DNA of 64,000 bases, from assembly GCA_000328365.1 (NCBI GenBank), contig KB306344.1, positions 27,036-91,035 on the forward strand, written 5' to 3'. The position numbers and the translations under genes are program-made. Below are positions 46,801 through 60,921 of the stretch, one piece after another; positions within the stretch are counted from its first letter, which is position 1; every line of letters begins with the position of its first letter. The DNA is from Capitella teleta. Taxonomy: Eukaryota; Annelida; Polychaeta; Capitellidae. A model generated the notes under the pieces. It searched no databases. It was not told the origin of the DNA and was given only the letters and a program-made list of their open reading frames with translations.

Positions 46801-49800
46801 GGGATAATTGAACTTAATAATCCGATATTGCCATGTTTTCTATAATCAGCAAATACGCGAGTCGTGATTATACAACGCACGCAACATTCATTTCATTTAT
46901 AGCGATGTCCATATCAGAAGCTAGTGTCACGGTCGTTACAGACACTGCGAGATAATAAGACATTCCAGGAGTGTAATGATAATTTCAAAGCAAGACACGA
47001 TGTCCGTATACATCATGTAGTCAATGAGAAGTAACCAACGAAGAGTTGGATGGATGAGCGCTGGCTCGGGAAATGAGTCTCCCGTACGGATCCATTCTGG
47101 GGTCTCGGATCACTACACACAAGCATAGCGGACGAGCGCGGAGGTTGGCTTCGATTGGACATCAGAGGGTCATTTGCGGTCATCATCCGACAGAAGAGAG
47201 CCAGTCCTGGGTGTCCTATTAACTGGCCAATGAAGCATGCTTCGTAAATGCGCATGTGAAATTGCAAAAGCGTGCGACAAGAGGAAGCCAATCACGTGTA
47301 GACAACGGTGTAATATACATATAAAATTGCATAAAAAAATAACCTACTTTGACTAGATACACAATCAAGGGCAGCGTACGTGATTTGACGACCGAGTTGC
47401 TGCTGTTGCTGCCTCAATGATTAGTGACAAACGTTTTTGCATTACGTAAGCTTCCATTATCACCGCCACGCAAAAGAAAAAAAAAAAAATGCCATAAAAT
47501 ATAGCGATGACAAAAAGAGATTGATGGCATATGGCAATCAAGGCTGCAAATGGTTAGCCTGCTGGGTGACCTCTCGCAAAAACACGACTATAATAGACGC
47601 TGATCACACCGTGGCACTGTATGACAATGAAAACGAATTTATTGCTACGATTATCACAGGAGATAGGGGAAAAAAAAGCCACGTCTGTCAATCATGGACA
47701 AAACACAGCAATCATGACATGGAAATTCATAAAATATGCAATGACTTCTCCATTCAATACTTTGCTTCTCTGAGTACAATCTTTTGCAATAACACTTTAC
47801 GGTGTGTTCCTCTTAACTTTTCTAATCAATTACTTGCTAAGATGGAAGAATTGCGTTTTATGAATTAAACAAATCATCTTGAGCAGAAAGTAAAAAACGA
47901 AGCAAAAAAAAAAAAAAACACCAGATCTACGAATCAGAACTCAATAATTCAGATTAGAACATAATAGCAGATTGGTCGGCGTTCAGTTTCATGAATTTTG
48001 AATGCGATATAGAGAGATGGAGATGCAATGGCCACACATGTGATAATCACGAAGTTGTCAACGAAAGAAAACTACCTACGATTTCGAACGGCTGCGTAGC
48101 CCTGCACAGAGACAAATTTACCTACATGCTTATATATGTATATACACTGCAAACTGAAGCTATATCAAAGTGGAAAATCGAGAAAGTGTGATATAAACGG
48201 TTTTCATTTGAAGCAAAGATTTTACGACAAATACAAATAAACATTCGCGCATTTGTGAAGAAGTACTTCTATGACGAAATTGACCCACCTCATTAAGCCA
48301 TTTGACAACGCGATAGATGATTAAAATACAGTAATATACACACTAGCTTTTAGGAAACAAGCTCAAAATCAGACTATGCATACACGGTAACGTCACGGTC
48401 ACGCGAATTTCCGCCGGAATTACCCACATCATTACAAGATGTTATTGTGCCACGATAAATAATATTAATTAGTGCAGGAGAGACTTAAATTTGAAGGTAT
48501 ATATATAATCATAAGAGACACTCAGCGAGATGAACCCGGCGCAGTAAATAAACCATGTTTCTGACATCTTTAACTCCCTCAGCATGCAGCAGATAGAAAC
48601 AGCACTATACCAACTACCAACTAATGTTCAGCTCTTAAGCGTACAACTACAACAGGTTGCGTAAGTCCGTTAATTGACGGACGGATATCTTATCAACAGG
48701 TTAAGAGGAGGAGAATAAGGAGAAGACAAGAATAAAGAGCTAAGAGATTGAGAATGGCCACTCGGTAGTCCCTAGCAACGCAGGCGCAACACGGAGCCAA
48801 GAAAACGTGACTGAATTGCAGCAAACAGCGAATACAAAACGCACAGGATATTCCTCAATTGGCCCCCAGTCAATGGCCGAATTAGGTGGCATTCATTGCA
48901 AAAAGGAAGGCGCTTCGTCCACTGCAGACATAACCTTCTCGCCAAGCACCTGGGACTGCCCTGATTTTCAATCCTTGAATCGTGAAATACGAAGCATAAC
49001 ACACTAGAGAAGTAACAGGATGTCGATGGGTTTAGATCACCGAAATTGGAGATTAATTCTCCGGTGTTAATGAACCGGGAAGGCGAAACCAGAGTGGATT
49101 AATTTGCCGAAAGCAACGAAAACTTCCTTCTAATAGAAACAAGATTTTTCCTCCCTTTCCACCAATAAAGACTTTTTTTTTTGCAAAATTGGATCAAACC
49201 CAAAATGAGCCGTGTATCAAAACAGAAAAGGTAGTAAAATCGCGATGAAATAAAGCTTAAAATGCGTTGATTATTGTCACCAGGTCATTGATGTCACGTA
49301 TTATTGTAGTTAGCATTGAAGTCTTGCCTCTTGTAGCAAGTCTTGTAACGAGATCCCGGTGCTTCAAACAGCATAAGCAATGATGCGCCGCCGGGCAGGG
49401 AGTGGCAGCTCAACGTTGGACAAGCATGCCTTCTTAGAGTGTGCAGCCGTCTCAGCTGCTCGGGTACCTTAGATCTCAGTTTGAAATAGTTGTCATGGAG
49501 ATGAGAGCAGAAAGTCATCAAAGATGAGGACATGCCCTTATAGAAAAGCCGCTCTGTTGGATGGTAAGGCAACTTTTGTGGCGTGACACAAAGAGATCTC
49601 TCGCTGTTGTTTGTATTGATACATAGCGTCTTTACTTCTAAAAGATCGTATATAATAAGAACACAGTCCATGCATGCGATACAAGTATACACACTGCTCA
49701 CAAAAGATGACTGGCTATAAGGAGCTCTATTACCTACTTGTACGGGATACTCAAGATGATTCAGGATGTAGGCACGTAAGAGTTTTTCTCTGACACTTTG

Positions 49801-51458
49801 CGGCAAATCCTCTAAGAACGACTTTCATCAATGGTCGGAATCTCACACCAATGCCTGAGTAGTAAGCATGGCAAGCAGCGAAGAAAAAGCCGCTCGGTCG
49901 GGAATCGGTGTGTTGGTTCTGCAAAGTGTCTGTTAAACTCGCGCCTTGGCCCCCTACTCTCCTTGCGTAGTTTATTTATAGGGGTCCTAGCGTTCCTTCT
50001 CATGTAGAAAACGTATAGTTCTTGTACTGGTATACAGCAGCGGTGGGTTATACACAAATGGGACACATTCATGTGTGCAGTTGGCACCTGTGAAGAGGAG
50101 TAGTGTATACAACGTTATCTGTAGATAGTGTAATTGTCTGCATGTGACTCCATAGTACAAAGGCCTGGAGGGGGGCCCCAGTGTTTACGTGCTCTGCCAA
50201 AAGAAAGTCTAGACGAGCGCCACGTTCTGATCTAGAGCTAGAATCAACGTCAGTTTACTATAAACACGAGATTCGGCAAACGAAACACAGTGTCCATACC
50301 GCAGTGTATTTCTAGAATGTCTTCTATCGTCGTGGGAGGAAGGGATACCTTGGCCTTGACCGTCCCTGGACGATTTCCTGGGCGAGGAAGCACCCCCGGG
50401 ACTGGCTAATAAGTACGGTAGAAACGTGATGGCTCTAAGTCTTAATAAGGAAGTAACAATAAGAATATAGGTGCGCGTAGGTGGCGGATTCTTTTGATAC
50501 TACAATTTTAGGTGCTAATATATTTCATAGCTATGTATAATGTGCAGATCGAGGCACTAACCGATTTTATGCAATGGTATGCAATTATGTAATACATGAC
50601 TGTAGGAGGCTCGTGATTGGTGGCAAACCCTTGCTACAAGAGTAGTCCAGGTTCACCTGCCAGCCGACCCCCGGGACGCTAACCACAGACAAATTACTTG
50701 AAATCTTTACATGTACAAAAATGGACGAACTTGACAGAAAAATGTCTTACACGGAAATTGTTCGAGGTCACGACGCAGGTCAGGACTATGAAAGAACCCG
50801 GAGACCTCGCACTCACACGTCGCAGGGGTCAATGAATTGAATCCGAGTTTACCCTGTCGGACTCCGTCGATAATCGACGCAACGTTCTGACGTAATCGAC
50901 AGATTGGTTGTCGGTCCAGATGAACAACCAAATACCAATCAGTGAACAATTCATCTGATCTCAGGAGAACGAACTGCGTCGGATGAAGAGTGCTTCCAGT
51001 GAACCAATTGGGTCAGACAGACCTACTTTCTTTCTGTGATAATCGTATTTTTGTTCTCACCATTCCCCGTGGTATTTTTTGACATTTGTATATAGTGATA
51101 CTTCGGGTGATCTCTCTATTATTACGATGATCACCCGCTAACAGATCTCCCAGTCCATTACGCAGTACTTCCCATGCATCTCCGCTTATTCGCAGCACTT
51201 TTTCTCTCCCAACAAAAGAGCATCAAAAAAAACGAGCGCAACCAATTTTGATTTGGCCAATTCCGAGGCGCTAAATACTTAATGCAGGGCTCACTTTGAA
51301 GTCCACGTACTCTGCAAACATGAAGAAGGGCTGCGAGGAGATCTTTCGCCTTTCACAGCGCCACCCTCGCGCTCCCGAAGAGGCCAGCCACGGTGCTCTG
51401 TCATGAAAAGCACAAAACAGGCAGCTGCTTTACGCCACGCCGTACACCCAAAATGATC
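40803..51458. other. Gene-poor region with GC-rich and purine-rich blocks
   Basis: No gene recognised. A short TA repeat lies near 42527-42542, a G-run near 43221-43231, and a CpG- and GC-richer block at about 43600-44500. From about 44900 to 46770 the plus strand is notably purine-rich with many GAAAAA runs and short lysine-rich open frames. The longer frames here (such as 47437-47868 and 49294-49806) lack recognisable domains. Confidence 0.4.
41861..41883 (+). repeat. Poly(A) run, 23 nt
   Basis: Uninterrupted A23 on the plus strand. Confidence 0.95.
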
Positions 51459-51508
51459 NNNNNNNNNNNNNNNNNNNNNNNNNNNNNNNNNNNNNNNNNN
51501 NNNNNNNN
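51459..51508. other. Assembly gap, 50 N
   Basis: Fifty Ns, a conventional placeholder for a gap of unknown size. Single Ns also occur at 112 and at 51707, the latter at the end of a long A-run. Confidence 1.
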
Positions 51509-51661
51509 CTGATTGGCTGCCAATGAGGTCAATGACCTACATAACTAATGCCGATCACTTTCCATTTGATCACAACAGGGGCCGAGAATTTGGGCAATCC
51601 GATGAATTATAAATCCCATGCATTTTTACAAACCTGCAGCTTAACGCTTTATACCCTTTGG

Positions 51662-51706
<45 letters not shown>
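51662..51706 (+). repeat. Poly(A) run, 45 nt
   Basis: A45 on the plus strand, ending in an undetermined base at 51707, so its true length is uncertain. Confidence 0.95.
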
Positions 51707-52853
51707 NCCACGTTAGAGTCGGCCTGTATTTTCCCGTCTCCCTTCATTTATCCAGGAGACCCTGTCACTATTGACCTCAGAAAATGTCAGTAGCATGCAA
51801 GCCGATCTACCCCAGTCTCTATCACTCGGCTACGCTGCCGATAGATCACGCGAAATGAAATCCACGATCAAGGCTACGGGTTATTCTCTGCCTATGAAGA
51901 TCTGCTGCCTCTCCACGCAGGTGTCGCTCGCCACCCCTTCACCCATGGCTCTGAGCGGCGCCGTGTCCCGTAGACATTCCCGCCGACAGCTTTATGCCCC
52001 CACAAAAGTTTCATTAATGCAGATACAAATTCGAAAGCGGGTAAATCAGCCAGGGAGCAAAAAGCGAGCGTGAGTTTATGATCGGCAATAACGCCTTGGC
52101 AATGGGCGTTTCGGATCAAAGGAGAATTGCACGTGGATCCCCATAACACAGACATGTATATACTGACCACCCAATCCCTCATTAAAATGACGGTGTATAC
52201 ACGCGGCCTTCCCCTGCCGTAGCTATAGGGTCAGGTGCGCCGTCCTTTGAAGCGAGAGAAGGCGCTGGCTTATTTGCGGTCAATCGGATTGCAGCAGCTC
52301 TCCCAGGTATACACGCACGCCCCTACCCGACGAGGACGCACCGCAAGGTCACCTGTACCTCCACCGCCGACTAAGCCGCGTGATCATTAGGCCCCTCGAC
52401 TCTCATTACAACGGAGTCCCCGCAAGCAGGGCGCTGGGGTATAATGGAAGCAGGGTGCAAAGGGCCGCTACCTATTGCACCAGAACTGTGGTTTTTATTC
52501 TACCCATTAAAACTCAATTGAATCGCGTCACGAAATGGAGCCATTTGTAGCGTGGTGGTCGCCATGCAAAGGGTCAAACTGGACGTCACCGGACGCGGGT
52601 TTTTATGCGGTTATTCAGCTATTTTATCCCTTTTATCAGTTTCCACAGCCGAAATCGAATTGGGAGCGGGGACATTATGACGCACTCATAAAGGGACAAT
52701 GCAAAGTGCGATGTCCAAATCGGGCAAGAGTCAGCGCGCAATAAAACGACACTCTAGCGTTATGAAGGCAAGGCCGCTATCGGACATCGGCGTGAGGGTC
52801 AAGACGAGCCGACCACCGAAAGGAACAGCTTCGGTTTTTTTGTTTTTTTTCAG

Positions 52854-53002
52854 GGGGGGACGCGCCGCACGCAAGCGAAATGGAAGCCGATGGCAGCATC
52901 AAGATGAACGACACAGAAGGAGACAAATCTTCCTGACCAAACACTGACGATAAATTCTTAAAAGGCGAAGAAGCACCTCGTGATGGTGATGAATGCGTGC
53001 AG
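52854..53002 (+). other. Candidate exon with an in-frame stop
   Basis: A good acceptor (T-rich tract then CAG at 52851-52853) and a good donor (CAG/GTAAGC at 53003) enclose 149 nt. One frame is acidic and hydrophilic: GDAPHASEMEADGSIKMNDT, then EGDKSS, a TGA stop at 52934, then PNTDDKFLKGEEAPRDGDEC and VQ. The same frame stays open past the donor to 53227. The ATG at 52880 has a good context (GAAATGG) and would give an 18-residue peptide. It could be an untranslated or upstream-ORF exon, a pseudogene exon, or chance. No family was recognised. Confidence 0.2.
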
Positions 53003-53227
53003 GTAAGCGGTGCTGACAGCCGGAACCTGTTCCCAGAGGGCACTCGGGAGAACGTGGTCACACTGGTGACATCCATCTCAGCGCTGAAACACATGAATCA
53101 CGCGCCAACGCTGAAACAGCACAACAAAAGAGCACGTCTCCTCCTAATTTCACTACAAGTGCCCTCACTCTCAGCTATAATTAAAGAAACAAACCCAATA
53201 CAAATATTGCACCGAAGAATCGCTTGA

Positions 53228-54955
53228 TTCATGGTTATATCTTGAGGAATTCGTTTGTGAGGTCGCGGAATTACCAGGTGTTTAAAGTAATTTGTCCCTG
53301 ACAAAAATTTAAGCATTGGATTAATAAAACACGGCTGTGTAACCTTGCGCACACTGATTACTTTTTCATAATATTTCTGCCCTTTTTTTACATAGAATAA
53401 GCAAGTAATACATTATATACCCAGATACCAAGTGTTAATACCAAGATCGACATGGAACACTCTAATCAGAAAGCAATCTCAGTTCCAATGTCTTTCACCG
53501 CCTATGATGACTCGATGCGAAAGAAAATGAGCAGCGGAGATCAGAGAGGGGTGTAATCAAACACCTTGCTCACTCGCCAACATTCGAAGGTCCCTTCACT
53601 CAGTGCGAGCACCTGACTCGAGACAGAGAAAGCTATCTCGGAGATGAAAGCCACTGACCCGCTCTGCAATTGAACCATCACTCCGGATTCGTTATCTTTA
53701 TGTCCAGCGGATTGTAGAGTTTTGCTGCTGCCCTTGCCGACAGCTTAGACGTACTATGTGTGTATACGATGGTACACTCAGCGCACCCGGCCCTAATAAC
53801 CAACAGAGAGCATGGTCAGAGGGAAGCAACCCGACTCATCTCGACTTTTTACGGCGCCATTTCCTATATTTTTACAAGATACAAATCGTTCCGACCTGAA
53901 AAAAAAAAAGACATGGAAAATAAATAGCTTCCACCCTAAGTGTTATGCGCAAGAGGTTTTTTGGTATCATTCTAATGATTACAACGTATTAAGTCTAAGA
54001 AGTTAATTGGTGTTTAATCACCACTTATAATAAACATAACCCCATGAATGAACATGATTGAACAAGCCCAGATGCAATCACAACCTTGCAATATAGTGTT
54101 GTGATATTAGATGGATGTTTCCACACACAAAAAAACGCGCAAAAGTCGATGAAGTGAATCGGAAAAAAAGAAGAAGCACAAAAACGTTGGCAGCGATTGT
54201 TGGCTCGAATCAATCATTGAAACTGAGGATGAATGATAACTCTTCACAGAATACAAGTGTTCGCCCGAGTCGGATTGCAGCGGAAAAAAAAGGCAGGGCC
54301 AGGTAGGCAGCTCTATCGTTCACAGGTGGTTTCGCCGCGAATTAGTCTGATGTATACACTGCGAGATGTATGCACGCGGTGTGCTTATGGCTGTGGGCTA
54401 TACATCATAATTATTACGATCGGCTTTGCATATAAGGATATGCTATCCAAATATATACAGGTATAAACTATATAATTGTGGATGCGTCCGTGATTATAAT
54501 GATTCAATTCTACTCAAGGCCGGACATCTTAATGATCTTTTGTTCTCCCTCTTTTAAGGACAGGGTACTAGTAGTCAAGCAAACAGTAAAACAGCCAAAA
54601 CTTCAGACGGTATTATATAATTAGATTTTCTGGTAAATAAAAAATAATGAGTGAGTCAGAGGTGGTTGGTATTAACCTTTCAGAACAGCGGCAACGCAAC
54701 AGGTTGTTCTGTGATGTATTTGCAGAGCAGTGAGCGAGAAGAGAAGTCTGTCATCAGCTAAAACTCATCGAGTCAGCCCCATCATATGTGGCCATTTGCA
54801 TATTCATGAGTAGGGTCAAAAGGTGAAATCATTGGCAAGTGATGATACACAGCGACGGATGCAAATGGGTTTTTTTTTGTTTTTTTTTTGTAATAAACGT
54901 GCGCTACTCCAAGCAAATTATGAACATCGCATTTTCACTAATATACTTCTGGTTT

Positions 54956-54996
<41 letters not shown>

Positions 54997-57900
54997 TCGG
55001 CATCCCCGTGCAAATCTCTGCATTAGACCCGAGTCAACAGCATGTTGTATTTATCTGCTCAGTGTAAGAGTCTGTATAAATAAGCCTCGTGGCCTAAGAT
55101 AAGGTCTTCTTCTGAACCCGAGTACTACCATCCTTGATATAATTTTCCACGCGAGATTCCTTCTGAGAAACTACATCCAGCAGTGAGAAGCAGTGCTCAA
55201 ATGCAAATCAGAGAGTGCTTTGTGAACAACGAAGCCAGCGTGCTCTGGCAACGCCGAAGCACAGGTGGCTGCCGCTCAAATATCCTCAATTAGAGGCCAG
55301 AATTCGAGTCACTCACAAGGCAGTAAGACGGTTTACTGCGAATACACTGGCAGCCCGTGTAATCGCTGATTCAAGCGCCAGTCATAACATGCAGGTGTGG
55401 TTCCGCGTCGACGTGAAATTCACGATCAGAGGTTAATCATGTTTAAGCCGGATTGAACACACAAGGATGAGATGCAAACGAGAGAATCACAAGGTGAAAC
55501 AATCAGGTTGACGTCGAGTGACAAACACGACATGAAAACAGTAAAAAACACAAGCGACAATCAGGGACATTTTTGCGTTGTTGCTGCTAAACTGTGCATG
55601 ATTATTTGCGGGCGTTTTTCAGCTCTTGGAAAACATCAAAGGGGTGCTTGGCTGTTGCCATTGTTTTGCGTGACATCTGCGATACACCCTCTCCACTGTT
55701 TTTCCCCCCTATACCCTCAATGCTTGACGATGCTTGCATTAATAATACGCCAAATACACCGATCACAGAGAAAGCTCATCGTCGCATAAAAACTGCGAGA
55801 AAAAAACTATGGGATGAGAGTGTGTGGGTTTTTTCTTAGCAGAAGCAGAAGAGGATAATAAAAAAATCCGAAAATCGCGGCGTGTGATCTCATAAAATGC
55901 ATTAAGCGCATATCTATAGTGTTTCTTTTTCTAGTTATCAATTACGCGCGGTTCTTTATAAAAATTTCGAGATATTTACTACGCTTTTTCACCCTCTACT
56001 CGGTGGCTTGTGGCATTTTGTGTGGAGTCAGGTGGCAGGTTTATCCCAAGGCAAAATGTTTAGTAAATGTTCTGTAACACATGAAGCAGATACAGTTCCA
56101 ACTCAGAGGAATTGATGAGCGCATACATACACACAACAGTGTGTTAATCTACCTGGATGATGCATGCAGTGGTATATATATAGCGCTCATATGGTGAGTG
56201 AGATTTCATACGGATTATACGGATTATACCTATACAAAGGATTTCTTATCCTTAACTTCAAAAACACAGCACGTTAATTTGATACGTAAGCACAGAGGTT
56301 GAGATGAAGGAGAGGGCATCATCATCAGAGGCAGAGAAAGGTCTCGGATGTGGACAAATTGGCCCGATTGGCCCAATCTGAGCATGAATTGAATCCCTCT
56401 GCGTTGCGTCTCCATAGGCAGCAACACACGGCAAAATAGAAAAGAACCCACACGCAATGAAATGAAGCTTAATAGGGAGCATTGGTATTACGTTGTTTTC
56501 TGTGGCTTCATTGAAAATACACACACCTGCAGTTAAAAAGAACCTTGTGATCGACGACAATAAGGAAGTGGAGGAAAAAAAACTCTGGTCACGCAGGCGA
56601 CAATTACACGCATTGCATGCTGGGTAATCACGCGTGCAACAATGAGATTAGCACTCGATACGAGAACGGAAGCGAAATAAGAAAAAAAAAGATGGCGCAG
56701 TGGTCGGAGAGATAGAGAAAGGGAGAGAGAGAGAGACAATAAAACAAGCCAAGTGAAACTAAGCGTTCTAGTATTTACTATGATTTAAGGAAACGAAAAC
56801 AAAGCATAAAAACGGCCAAAGTGTGTTCTGCAAGATTGGAGAAGAAGTGCAGAGATTGTGATGAATGGGAGAAGAGGTGGTTGCGCCTCGCACTATGCCC
56901 AAATACGGCACTCTTAAGGACGGGCGCTGGGGAATATCCATATCTCGAATGCTCTATACCTCGATGTCACATCAACCGGACACATCGGGATTCTATTATA
57001 CTGCATGTGGCACACTAATACACCGGACAATAATTTCTAACATATCAACTGAAGAGTCGAGTGAAAGTTACTCTTGAGGTTAACGAGAACCACCAGCAAC
57101 ACTACTTCATACACCTGCGAGGCGGGCGGTGTTGCGCGTGGGCAACAACCAGAGGTACTGGCTCCACTACAAATCCTACAACTGAACGCCTCTAAATATA
57201 GATGATAATCTCGGATTTCCAGCGTTGAGTGAATGAACCATCGGAGGCAAAATAAATAGCATCGGCAACCACTAGCACAGGTATGTGAAAGGCCGAGTGA
57301 TTACTCCGACACGCTCACGTACAACTGGTGGTCAAGGTACTCGAGTGAACTCTGAGTAGCCCTTTGGTATATCTGACCAGTGATAAAAAGCGAGCTGTAT
57401 TGCAATGGCCGTAGTGTTTATCTTGTTGATTGCGGGTCGGTGTGTGCGATTGAGCATCCACAGATGCTGGGCGCTAACCGCTCGAGGGTCACGGGAAGGT
57501 GAGCCGACATCCACACATCGCACAGGAATCATGAAATGAACAAAGCGTGGTGCCAGTTGTAAAAAAAAAGTATATATATAACAAATATAGACAATTGTAC
57601 ATGTCAACCTCGTGAAATGTCAACGTTTAATTAGAGAGTGGATGAAATGCACAGTGGTGGGTAATGCAAGCTCATGAAATGGACACTCATCCATGAAATG
57701 GACAATGCTGCATAGAGAAAAAGGTTCCAATAACGAATTAATGTATTTTATAGATTGGGGGCAGCAGGTCCAGAGGACGAGATGAATGAGCTGATAAATG
57801 TCAGCATTAAGTGATAATGGCTCAGCGCACAGATTGCAGTCACTGATAATGGTGTATAATGAATTGAACAAGTGATAATTCGCTTGTTAACCTCGGTGGG

Positions 57901-59162
57901 GAAGAGCGTAGACATCTTCGAATGCCATCTGCTAACGTCATTCGTCTTTTGAGCTCTTATAATTTCCAGGGAAACAGTTTATAACCATAAAATAAAATCA
58001 ATGAAATTGGGAAAATAAAACCAACAACAACAGACTTGCCAACATTTATTTGCATAAGTCAGCACACACAAAGTAAAGATAATAAAACTAATAATAAAAC
58101 TGAAACTAAAACTAATAATAATAAAATAGTAATAGTAATAAAATATAATCGATTACATATCTTTTGCAATACGCTCATCAGAAGTGCAAGGCGGGGGAGG
58201 TTTTGTCTCTGAACAGCAAAGAACAATTTGTGCACAGAAGAGCGTAGGTAAGCAGAGAAGAAAAGACCATTGTGAAAGACTAAACGGTCGGTCCGTCTCT
58301 TGGACAGGGCAAAAAATTCCACGTCGAACGTGTTTGGCTTACGGTAACTAGATTGCCGAGGAAGCGATAAAGGTCAAAGTTCATGGCGAGCCACGTGGGT
58401 CCAACTCGGTCGTCTTGCATCTTTTAATGCGCATTCTTCCCTACTGTGAAATACCTAGGAATTACGGGAGATGAGCCGTGGGTTTTCAGGATAACGAAGG
58501 ACATCGGCTTTGTTCGGGTCTTTCCGGAGGTGCTCGCTTCCGAGGCGGCAGTGGCGGCTCGGGGCATAGCAAGAGGCCATGAATAAGTCCGTTTGACGGC
58601 CAACTTCAAAGCTGAGCGCGACACAGAGGCACATCCAAAGATTACAGGCGACGGGAGAACGGTCGCTTTCTCAGAATGAACGACAAGAACAAGATTCTGA
58701 CGCAGCTCATTCCGCCATTGGCAATCACCGATTACCATTTCAAGTAGCTTTTTTTCCTCCTTCTCACACCGTGTATATTAAATACACCACTGCATGTAAC
58801 AATAGCCATAGTGTCAAGAAGGATTGAAAGCGGAGAAAAAAAATTATGTAAATAAACACATTCTTGCAGTATTCACAATATAAAGAGTGTTAAATACTCT
58901 ATCCAACACAATGCATCCAATATGATAACTACATTGAGCGCATCAAATTTTAATTTGTGAGATAATGACTTTGGCACCCAGGAAGCACGGTGCGAGATGA
59001 CGCATTGATGAATCTGAATTTTCACTAAGCCATCTGCAGTTGCGCCATTTTTCTCGGAAACCAGACGTCGAAACCACAGACTGTAATCATCGAGGAAAGG
59101 TGAGCAGCATTTCAGGAGCTGTGGGTCAGGGCAACGGTGAGCAGCGCAACAGGCCAAACACG
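53228..59162. other. Gene-poor region
   Basis: No gene recognised. Besides the A37 run it holds a GA-rich repeat at 56706-56736, a ZNF143/Staf-like motif at 56609-56626 with an AAGATGGCG core near 56690, repeated ATGAAATGGACA words at 57674-57700, and an A/T-rich interrupted repeat of ACTAATAATAAA type at 58078-58148. Confidence 0.4.
54957..54993 (+). repeat. Poly(A) run, 37 nt
   Basis: Uninterrupted A37 on the plus strand. Confidence 0.95.
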
Positions 59163-59262
59163 CGTGTGTTATGATCGCCGGGGATCCAGGGACGCGAAAA
59201 TGCAGGTGCGTTATGAATGATCACGGGGGGGGGACAGAAATGGTGCGTTATGATGTCAATGG
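59163..59262. repeat. Degenerate tandem repeat, period about 39 bp
   Basis: The word GTGCGTTATGAT (or one change) recurs near 59164, 59205 and 59242, each followed by a GGGG-rich stretch, suggesting three decayed units. A single related GGTGCGTTATGATCGC lies at 26320. Confidence 0.4.
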
Positions 59263-60374
59263 TTATGGATGGGATTTTACGGGAAGTCTGTAGTGTATTT
59301 AGGAGGGAAATTACTTAATAATGACAAGCTGCAATAATGATTAAAAATAATGGTTCGTTTAATAAAACAAATCATGACATGTAATAATTCCAATCAGCAA
59401 AGTACTCGATAAATTGAACGATTAAAATTGGAGCTAAGTTTACGATACACTTCAATGAATACCTGCATTATGTTGATCTGTTGCATTGATGCGTTTTTAT
59501 CCCCAACGAAAATTAGCATATTCAATCATTCATTCATTAATTCATTGAAACCCTGACATTATTGACTAACACATTGACTAAAAGAAGCGATGAATCAGTC
59601 CGGTCAATGCTATTAGCAAACCAGTTTGATCTGGTCATTAATGTCTGCAATGGAGGACCGTAATGGGTGCTACACACGGGGCATTCACTATGGCGGCAAA
59701 AATCAAGGTTCACAGTAAGTTCAAATCATGTGACCCACAATGTTGTCCATAGCTAATTTAGGGACAGGTAAAATTTCGGATTTTAATTAATGAATACTTT
59801 TCTATGATATAAACTAGTTCATGTAACATGTATTTACACGTATTTATCTGTTTAAGCTCTTTCCCTAATTATATAGTAATGTATACAATTACATGTATTT
59901 ATCAAATAATAATTGATAACGTTATGGTAAAAATATGGCCTCCAGGGATACGTTTTACAATTCTATTTCATCCTGAAACATTCTGAATTAATTGTTATAT
60001 GTTATATAAGTATATCTTTTATGGTACAATGGGTGTCAGATCAGAGATTTGAGACACACTGCTGCAGTACTTAACAGTACTGGACAAGTATCGCTTCAGA
60101 CAGCAATGAAAGGGTGTTCAGCTGGTGAATAACATTTCTCATGCTGTCCATTCATAAGCAAAGTTGTACGCATGCGCAAAACAGCACATGCAAATGAATG
60201 ACTGCTTTGATTGACGTTTTAGTCGGTTTGATAACTGATTAGCCGGTTAAACAAACGGACGCATTTCTGGTAAATCCAGTTAACATCTTCCTTCTCTGGT
60301 TTAGTCAATTAAAGAATAATTATCTAAAAAGTATAAAGAGCAAAATTTATGATTGGAGAAATGCAGCCACCGTG

Positions 60375-60422
<48 letters not shown>
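60375..60422 (+). repeat. Poly(A) run, 48 nt
   Basis: Uninterrupted A48 on the plus strand, the longest homopolymer in the window. Confidence 0.95.
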
Positions 60423-60424
<2 letters not shown>

Positions 60425-60816
60425 AAAAAATTAAATTGAAAATTAACAATCGTCCATGTTTATACTGAATCGATTTCATAACCATGGCGGTGACCGGCCG
60501 TTTGAAGACAACAAAGAAAAAAGTACTAAAATAGTAGGTCCGACGTCAGCCGAAGTTCATTGCGATCAGCAATCGAGTTCAAATATCATGCACGCGCGGG
60601 TGGGAAAAATTGATGTGTAAGCAATACAAGTATAAGTGTGAGATTATAGATATAAACAAACTCTAGCTATATCATAAATATAGGCTAAAACCATAACGAC
60701 ACAGTGGTTAAATGAAAATGTCGGCATACACTCGGAGGTATACTAGTACTACCGGTTTGGGTCCATAGGACAATTGATCCCCAGACCTAATTTCCTAGAG
60801 TGTCCCTAACTGTAAT

Positions 60817-60921
60817 TCAAGTCCGTATCCCCAACCCTAGTGAATTCGGACTTGTGAGTCGAACCCTCTGCTACTCACCATAAACGGGCCTCGAAGAGTG
60901 GGTGGATATCGTGTATCCACC
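60817..60921. repeat. Two adjacent 8-bp hairpins
   Basis: CAAGTCCG pairs with CGGACTTG across about 22 nt (60819-60856), and GGTGGATA pairs with TATCCACC across a 5-nt loop (60901-60921). A B-box-like GGTTCGACTC lies between them on the minus strand (near 60860). No family could be assigned; it may be a repeat remnant. Confidence 0.35.

Noticed and set aside
47437-47868. 143-codon open frame on the plus strand
   Set aside because: It begins at TTG, not ATG, lies in AT-rich DNA, has no recognisable domain and has no splice partners.
49294-49806. 170-codon open frame on the minus strand (REKLLRAYILNHLEYP looked briefly like reverse transcriptase)
   Set aside because: None of the ordered reverse-transcriptase motifs follow, and the rest of the frame is unlike any known family.
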